Assembly: GCF_029961765.1 (NCBI RefSeq) | Contig: NZ_CP124681.1 | Span: 4,402,001 to 4,466,000 of the forward strand | Direction of reading: 5' to 3' | DNA from: Nocardioides sp. QY071 | GTDB taxonomy: Bacteria; Actinomycetota; Actinomycetes; Propionibacteriales; Nocardioidaceae | Length of the DNA: 64,000 nucleotides | Part shown: in pieces, positions 58,973-64,000 of the stretch | How the letters are laid out: each line of letters opens with the position of its first letter | How positions within the stretch are numbered: position 1 is the stretch's first letter | Notes under the pieces: model-generated | Database searches by the model: none | Told to the model about the DNA's origin: nothing | What the model saw: only the letters and a program-made list of their open reading frames with translations | Position numbers and translations under genes: made by a program

Positions 58973-59863
58973 GTGTACGAGCTACGGCACCTGCGGGCCC
59001 TCGACGCGATCGCGGTCGAGGGGACCTTCGCCCGCGCCGCCCAGCGGCTCGGCTACACCCAGTCCACCCTGAGCCAGCAGGTCGCGGCGCTCGAGCGGTC
59101 GGTCGGCGGCGCGGTGTTCGACCGGCCCGGCGGCCCGCGGCCCGTGCGGCTGACCCCGCTCGGGCGGGTGGTGCTCGCCTCGGCACGCGAGGTGCTCGGG
59201 GTCGTGGGCGAGGCCGAGGAGTCGGTCAGCCGCTTCCACGCCGGCGACGGCCGGGTCGACATCGGCACCTTCCAGACGGTCACCAACGTGCTGCTCCCGC
59301 CGCTCGTGCAGCGGCTGCGGGCGGCCCACCCCGGCTGCGACATCCGGCTGGTCGAGGACGAGGCGGCCGTGCCGGACCTCGGCGATCTCGACGTCCTGTT
59401 CTTCGACCGGCCCGGACCCGACGACGTCGACAGCACGCTGCTGCTCGAGGACGAGCACGTCCTCGTCGCACCGCCGGACGCCTTCCCCGGCGGTCCGGTG
59501 GCGCTGGACCTGCTGCACGAGGCGCCCATGGTCGCGCTCCCGTCGATCTGCGACCAGCGCGAGGTCGAGGACCACCTGGCCGGGCGCGGCATCGCACCGC
59601 ACGTCGTGTTCCGCACCGCCGACAACCAGGCGGTCACCTCCATGGTCCGCGCCGGCCTGGGCTGCGCGGTGATGCCGGTGCTCTCCCTCGGCTGGCCGGA
59701 GCGGCCGCGCGGCGTCGCGCTGCACCCGCTCGCACCCGCACTACCGCCACGCCGGGTCTACGCGCTCACTCGCGGCAGCCTCTCGCCGCTGGCCGCCGAG
59801 GTGATCGCCCTCGCGACCCGGATCGCGCAGGAGGTCAGGGACGCGGGCGGGTGCGCTGGGTGA
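58973..59863 (+). CDS. LysR-family transcriptional regulator
   Basis: 296 residues from GTG 58973. The N-terminal helix-turn-helix is VEGTFARAAQRLGYTQSTLS, QQVAALERSVGGAVFDR, the standard LysR form, followed by a periplasmic-binding-like effector domain of usual length. Divergent from the hydrolase/LLM pair with two dyads between. It should activate that operon in response to an unknown effector. Its end overlaps the convergent SGNH gene by 29 bp. Confidence 0.93.
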   Translation: MYELRHLRALDAIAVEGTFARAAQRLGYTQSTLSQQVAALERSVGGAVFDRPGGPRPVRLTPLGRVVLASAREVLGVVGEAEESVSRFHAGDGRVDIGTFQTVTNVLLPPLVQRLRAAHPGCDIRLVEDEAAVPDLGDLDVLFFDRPGPDDVDSTLLLEDEHVLVAPPDAFPGGPVALDLLHEAPMVALPSICDQREVEDHLAGRGIAPHVVFRTADNQAVTSMVRAGLGCAVMPVLSLGWPERPRGVALHPLAPALPPRRVYALTRGSLSPLAAEVIALATRIAQEVRDAGGCAG

Positions 59864-60527
59864 GCAGCGTCTCGACCCGCTCGGCGACGCGATCGCCGAA
59901 CACGCGGTGCCCGGCGGGGTCGGGATGCAGCCGGTCGGGCTGGTAGGTCAGCTCCGCGTCCAGCATCGACAGGTACGGCGTCCCGCGGCTCGCCGCCAGC
60001 GCGGCCAGGCGGGCGTCGACGGCCGCGACGGCGTCGTACGGCAGCAGAGGTGCGGGCGGCGGTCCGACCACCAGCACCGGGCGGTCGCCGAGCGCCTCCA
60101 CGAGACGGACGTACCCGGCCGACAGGTCGGCCGGCGACTGGTCGGCGTCGTTGAGCCCGCCCTCGATCACGACCATGTCGACGCCGGCGAGCCGGCGGTG
60201 CGCGGCGCGGGTGGCGTAGGAGACGTCGCCGCACGGACTCGCACCGACGCTGAACCCGCTTCCGGAGAAGCCGTCGACCCGGACCCGGCCCGGCAGCCGC
60301 ACCGGCCACGACTGGTCGGGGCGCACGCCGGCGCCGACCGAGTAGGAGTCGCCGATCACCAGCACCCGGGCGCCCGATCCGGTCACCAGCGCTCCCCTCT
60401 CCCCGGCCCGCTCCCCCTTCGTCGCGCACGGGTCCGGGCGCGCGCCGGCACGGGCCAGCAACGTCGTGCTCGCCACCGTGGCGAGGACGAGCGCGAGCAG
60501 GCCGAGCAGGAGTCGGTGCCGAGTCAC
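59835..60527 (-). CDS. SGNH/GDSL-family hydrolase
   Basis: 230 residues from GTG 60527. A signal peptide or anchor (LLLGLLALVLATVASTTLLA) precedes the SGNH blocks: GDSYSVGAG (block I Ser), a Gly in GFSGSGFSV, GGLNDAD (block III Asn), and the DRLHPD pair (block V Asp and His). It is probably an exported esterase/lipase acting on envelope lipids or acetylated glycans. The 3' end overlaps the convergent LysR gene. Confidence 0.9.
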   Translation of the reverse strand: MTRHRLLLGLLALVLATVASTTLLARAGARPDPCATKGERAGERGALVTGSGARVLVIGDSYSVGAGVRPDQSWPVRLPGRVRVDGFSGSGFSVGASPCGDVSYATRAAHRRLAGVDMVVIEGGLNDADQSPADLSAGYVRLVEALGDRPVLVVGPPPAPLLPYDAVAAVDARLAALAASRGTPYLSMLDAELTYQPDRLHPDPAGHRVFGDRVAERVETLLTQRTRPRP

Positions 60528-60609
60528 GCCGGGATCATCCGTCGTACCCGGCGATCAGGTTGCCGAATTCGGGAAATCGGAACCGAATTGCCGGGTGCGA
60601 CGAGGAGAC

Positions 60610-62103
60610 TCAGACGGCGTAGGCCGCCAGGTCGCCCGCGAGCGCCTCGGTGGCGCGGCCGGTGACCCGGGTGCCGTCGGCGGTGTGCTCGAGGGTGCCG
60701 ATCTCGCCGTCCTTGTGGATCCGGTCGATCAGGTCGCCGCGGGCGTAGGGCACCAGCGCGGTGAACTCGACGCGCGGGCGCGGGAGCTCGGCCTCCACGG
60801 CGGCGATCGCGGCCGCGATGCCCTCGCCGGTGCGGGCGGAGACCGCGACCGAGTGGGGCTCGCGACGCAGTACCCGGTCGACCACGACCGGGTCGGCCGC
60901 GTCGACCTTGTTGACCACGACCAGCTCGGGGACCTCGGTCGCGCCGATCTCGGCGAGCACCTCGCGCACCGCGGCCAGCTGGCCCTCGGGGTCGGGGTGC
61001 GAGCCGTCGACGACGTGGACGATCAGGTCGGCGTCGGCGACCTCCTCCAGGGTCGAGCGGAACGCCTCGACCAGCTGGTGCGGCAGGTGCCGGACGAAGC
61101 CGACGGTGTCGCTCATCGTGTAGACCCGGCCGTCCGCGGTCGCCGTACGACGAGTCGTCGGGTCGAGCGTGGCGAACAGGGCGTCCTCGACGAGCACGCC
61201 GGCGCCGGTGAGGCGGTTGAGCAGCGAGGACTTGCCGGCGTTGGTGTAGCCGGCGATCGCGACGGAGGGGATCTCGTTGCGGCGGCGCTCCTGGCGCTTG
61301 GTGTCGCGCGTCCCCTTCATCGCCTTGAGCTCGCGGCGCAGCTTGGCGATCTTGTCGTTGATCCGGCGGCGGTCGGTCTCGATCTTGGTCTCACCGGGAC
61401 CACGACCACCGATGCCGCCACCGTCGGCGCCGACCCGGCCACCGGCCTGGCGGGAGAGATTGCCGCCCCACCCGCGCAGACGCTGCTTCATGTAGTTGAG
61501 CTGCGCGAGCTCGACCTGCGCCTGGCCCTCCTTCGACTTCGCGTGCTGCGCGAAGATGTCGAGGATCAGCGCGGTCCGGTCGACCACCTTGACCTTGACC
61601 CGGTCCTCCAGGTTGCGCAGCTGGGAGGGCGCGAGCTCGCCGTCGCAGATGACGGTGTCGGCGCCGGTGGCCTGCACGATCTCGCGCAGCGCCTCGACCT
61701 TGCCGCGTCCGATGTACGTCGCCGGGTCGGGCGAGGTGCGGCGCTGGTAGATCGCGTCGAGCACCTCCGAGCCCGCGGTCTCGGCGAGCAGCGCCAGCTC
61801 GGCCATCGCGTTCTCGATCTCGGAGATGGCACCGCCGGTCCAGACGCCGACGAGGACCACGCGCTCCAGCCGGAGCTGGCGGTACTCGACCTCGGTGATG
61901 TCCTCGAGCTCGGTGCGCAGACCGGCGACGCGGCGCAGCTCATGGCGCTCGACCAGGTCGAGGGCGCCGGTGGTCAGGTCCTCGGGGTCGGGCTCGTCGG
62001 CGTACCCGGACTCGAAGTCGTCGAATTCGGTGTCGGGGTCGTCCCAGCCCTCGGTGGCGCGCAGCGCGGCCGCGAGGGAGAAGTCTTCAGCACGGTTCGT
62101 CAT
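60610..62103 (-). CDS. hflX: Ribosome-associated GTPase HflX
   Basis: 497 residues from ATG 62103. The HflX N-terminal domain is followed by the GTPase G domain: G1 GYTNAGKSSLL, G3 region DTVGFVRHLP, G4 VVNKVD, and the helical RIND/KLRRELK segment before G1. Characteristic GGGIGGRGPGETKIETDRRR occurs before the G domain. HflX splits or rescues ribosomes during stress. The gene ends 82 bp from SGNH start and begins 44 bp after phoD. Confidence 0.96.
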   Translation of the reverse strand: MTNRAEDFSLAAALRATEGWDDPDTEFDDFESGYADEPDPEDLTTGALDLVERHELRRVAGLRTELEDITEVEYRQLRLERVVLVGVWTGGAISEIENAMAELALLAETAGSEVLDAIYQRRTSPDPATYIGRGKVEALREIVQATGADTVICDGELAPSQLRNLEDRVKVKVVDRTALILDIFAQHAKSKEGQAQVELAQLNYMKQRLRGWGGNLSRQAGGRVGADGGGIGGRGPGETKIETDRRRINDKIAKLRRELKAMKGTRDTKRQERRRNEIPSVAIAGYTNAGKSSLLNRLTGAGVLVEDALFATLDPTTRRTATADGRVYTMSDTVGFVRHLPHQLVEAFRSTLEEVADADLIVHVVDGSHPDPEGQLAAVREVLAEIGATEVPELVVVNKVDAADPVVVDRVLRREPHSVAVSARTGEGIAAAIAAVEAELPRPRVEFTALVPYARGDLIDRIHKDGEIGTLEHTADGTRVTGRATEALAGDLAAYAV

Positions 62104-62147
62104 AGGCGTATCCAGCGTAACGACGAGAGTGCCGAGATGCTTCCCGA

Positions 62148-63767
62148 TTACCGCTCCGGCTCGAGCGCCCGCTCCCACAGCACGCTGCCCGCGCCGTCGT
62201 ACAACCGCACGGTGAGCAGGCCGGAGGCGGCGAGGTCGAGCTGGCCGAAGTACTGGTTGGTGGGCTGCGGCGCGACGTCCAGCCTGCCGACCTCGGACTC
62301 ACCCTTCGAGAAGACGACCTCGGGGCCGAAGGTCCGGTCGAGCTCGTCGTCCTTGAGCCAGAACGGCGAGGAGGCGATCGGGCCGGAGATGAACTCCCAG
62401 AACGGCTCGAAGTCGGTGAAGACGGCCTTCTCGGGGGTGTAGCGGTAGGCGGCGGTGTAGTGGACGTCGCCGGTGAGCCAGATGACGTTGCGGACGCCGT
62501 GGCGCTTGATCGCCGACAGGATGCGGGCCAGCTCGGGCTCGCGGCCCAGGGGCGGGCCGCCGTCCTTGTTGGCGTAGCCGTCGAGGTCGGCGACCCGGTT
62601 CGTGGGCGCCGAGAGGGGCATGTCCGCGCAGATCGCCTTCCAGGTCGCGGTCGAGGAGCGCAGGCTGCGGATCAGCCACTCCTCCTGCTGCGGGCCGAGC
62701 AGCCCGGCCTGCGGGCGGTCGGCGGCGACGGCCGGGTCGGTGTCGGGGTTGGGACCGCGCCAGCTGCGCATGTCGAGGCAGAACAGGTCGAGGTGCTGGC
62801 CGCGCGGGACCCGGCGGTAGAGCCGCCGCCCGACGAACCCGTCCCCGCCGGCGGGGACCAGGCGCTTGACCGGGACCGGCTGGTACTCCTGCCAGGCTCG
62901 CCGCCCCCGCAGGGCCAGCACGTCGGCCCGGCGCTCGCCGTACCGCTCGTCGTCGATGGTCTCGCCGGGCCACCAGTTGTTGCAGGTCTCGTGGTCGTCC
63001 CACATCGAGACGGTAGGGACGGAGGCGTGGAAGGCCCGGACGTTGTCGTCGCGCAGCGCGTACCGGTGCCGGCCGCGGAGCTGGTCGAGCGTCTCGGAGA
63101 CGACCATGACGTCCTCGGTGAGCTCGTTGGTCCAGGTGGTGCCGTCGGGCAGCAGCACGGTCTCGTCCATCGGCTCGTCGGCGTAGATCGTGTCGCCGAC
63201 GTGGACGAACAGGTCGGGGCGCAGCCCGAGCATGGTGCGGTACGTCGTCAGCCCGCCGCGGGCGCGGTCGATCCCCCACCCCTGGCCACAGGTGTCGCCC
63301 GACCACACGATCGACTGTGCGGCGGCGTGGATCGGCGCGGTCGCGAAGGTGAGGTGCTGCGGGGCGCTGCGCTCGCCGTCGGGGCTCTCGAACCAGACCT
63401 CGGCGTCGTACGGACGGCCGGGCGCCAGCCCGGTGAGGTGCACCCGGGCGGTGAAGTCCGCCCGCTCGTCGGTCCACGGCCCGCGCACCAGCCGCCGCTG
63501 CCGGCCGTCGCTGCGCAGCCGGACCATCAGCCGGCTCGGCACCACGGCCCGCGACCAGACGACCGCGGAGCTCGTGGTGACCTCGCCGCTGCGGACGCCG
63601 GAGGTCAGGTCGCGGCGGCGCTCGACGAAGGCGGGTGAGCGGCCGAGCAGCCCGAGAGCGGGGACCGAGGCGCCGGACAGGCCCGCCACGAACGTCGTAC
63701 GGCGCCCGACCCGGAGCTCTCCCAGGCGGTCGGTCAGGCGGGTCTGGTCGTCCCAGAGCAGCGTCAC
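62148..63767 (-). CDS. phoD: Alkaline phosphatase D (PhoD), Tat-exported
   Basis: 539 residues from GTG 63767. The twin-arginine signal VGRRTTFVAGLSGASVPALG fits Tat export. The body has PhoD metal-site blocks: IVWSGDTCGQGWG, LFVHVGDTIYAD, MWDDHETCNNWWPG, WLTGDVHYTAAYRYT. Family enzymes are calcium/iron phosphodiesterases-phosphomonoesterases used in phosphate scavenging. No Pho box was identified upstream. Confidence 0.93.
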   Translation of the reverse strand: MTLLWDDQTRLTDRLGELRVGRRTTFVAGLSGASVPALGLLGRSPAFVERRRDLTSGVRSGEVTTSSAVVWSRAVVPSRLMVRLRSDGRQRRLVRGPWTDERADFTARVHLTGLAPGRPYDAEVWFESPDGERSAPQHLTFATAPIHAAAQSIVWSGDTCGQGWGIDRARGGLTTYRTMLGLRPDLFVHVGDTIYADEPMDETVLLPDGTTWTNELTEDVMVVSETLDQLRGRHRYALRDDNVRAFHASVPTVSMWDDHETCNNWWPGETIDDERYGERRADVLALRGRRAWQEYQPVPVKRLVPAGGDGFVGRRLYRRVPRGQHLDLFCLDMRSWRGPNPDTDPAVAADRPQAGLLGPQQEEWLIRSLRSSTATWKAICADMPLSAPTNRVADLDGYANKDGGPPLGREPELARILSAIKRHGVRNVIWLTGDVHYTAAYRYTPEKAVFTDFEPFWEFISGPIASSPFWLKDDELDRTFGPEVVFSKGESEVGRLDVAPQPTNQYFGQLDLAASGLLTVRLYDGAGSVLWERALEPER

Positions 63768-63885
63768 GTTGCGTCAGGCAACCGCCTCGCGACGACCTGG
63801 TCCTGAGCGGGACGCTGCGCGTCGGTGAACACGGGAGGACATCGTGGGACGGAACACGGCAAACCGGCCATAGCGATCCGCAGGG

Positions 63886-64000
63886 GTGCGTCGTTGGCGT
63901 GGTGTGCGTGCTCTACGGCCGGGGGGCGAGAGCAGGACCTTCGTTCTCTTCGCCTCCGTCATCATCCTCGTCATCGTCGGCAGCTTCCTGTTCCTGCGCC
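63886..64000 (+). CDS. Membrane protein, N-terminal part only (cut by window edge)
   Basis: A frame opening at GTG 63886 (or GTG 63904) runs to the window end, encoding a basic N-terminus (VRRWRGVRALRPGGESR) and then a hydrophobic helix (TFVLFASVIILVIVGSFLFL). Too little is visible to name it. The 118-bp gap from the divergent phosphatase gene (63768-63885) has no other feature. Confidence 0.5.
   Translation, partial: MRRWRGVRALRPGGESRTFVLFASVIILVIVGSFLFLR

Noticed and set aside
1-64000. CRISPR arrays, tRNA, rRNA or complete insertion sequences
   Set aside because: I saw no regularly spaced direct repeats, cloverleaf-like stretches or transposase reading frames in the window.

Overview
The window is a 64 kb stretch of very GC-rich, densely packed DNA in which GTG and TTG starts and ATGA/GTGA/TGATG stop-start overlaps are common. 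Gene content (a six-gene mce lipid-import operon, WS/DGAT acyltransferase, PucR-type regulators, a DUF222-HNH endonuclease, the nrdJ-nrdR-LysM-lexA block, an RsrR-type Rrf2 regulator) points to a high-GC actinobacterium. A Nocardioides-like member of the Nocardioidaceae is my best guess, by inference only. I saw no tRNA, rRNA, CRISPR array or complete transposon.

Layout. 1-9.8 kb: an SDR/Baeyer-Villiger monooxygenase pair with a divergent TetR regulator and its operator, a ThrE-type exporter, a YbdK-like ligase, an FG-GAP membrane protein, a WS/DGAT, a lone beta-class DNA methyltransferase and a mismatch DNA glycosylase. 9.84-10.05 kb: a 210-bp element bounded by perfect 21-bp inverted repeats. 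10.1-21.8 kb: a minus-strand mce operon, read as transglycosylase-like gene, ATPase-YrbE fusion, yrbEB, mceA-F and two Mce-associated genes. 22.2-24.9 kb: three genes for secreted proteins of unknown function, each followed by a hairpin. 25.1-28.8 kb: two divergent PucR-type regulators, the second coupled to a degenerate P-type ATPase fragment. Four near-identical 18-bp palindromes (TTGTCA-N6-TGACAA) occur as pairs, one pair upstream of the mce operon and one between the PucR genes. This suggests a single regulon for envelope lipid import.

28.8-45.8 kb is general metabolism and regulation: a thioredoxin-reductase-like flavoprotein with hemerythrin, a secreted HNH nuclease, the gluconate module gntT-gntK-gntR, a MarR/MFS efflux pair with a 27-bp operator, a flavin/pterin-type reductase pair, an RsrR/NmrA redox pair with a 22-4-22 perfect dyad, a SigE-type sigma factor with a membrane partner, a ppnP/mpg/CYTH cluster, a Nudix hydrolase and a DUF222-HNH endonuclease with a LexA-type box.

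45.9-64 kb holds two secreted zinc-peptidase-like proteins and a DNA-precursor/DNA-damage block: class II ribonucleotide reductase nrdJ, its repressor nrdR with two boxes 31 bp apart, a LysM protein in the position of ChiZ/DivS, and lexA with three LexA-like boxes. After these come a DinG-like helicase, an LLM flavoprotein/hydrolase pair with a divergent LysR, an SGNH hydrolase, the GTPase hflX, a Tat-type PhoD phosphatase and the start of a small membrane protein cut by the window edge.
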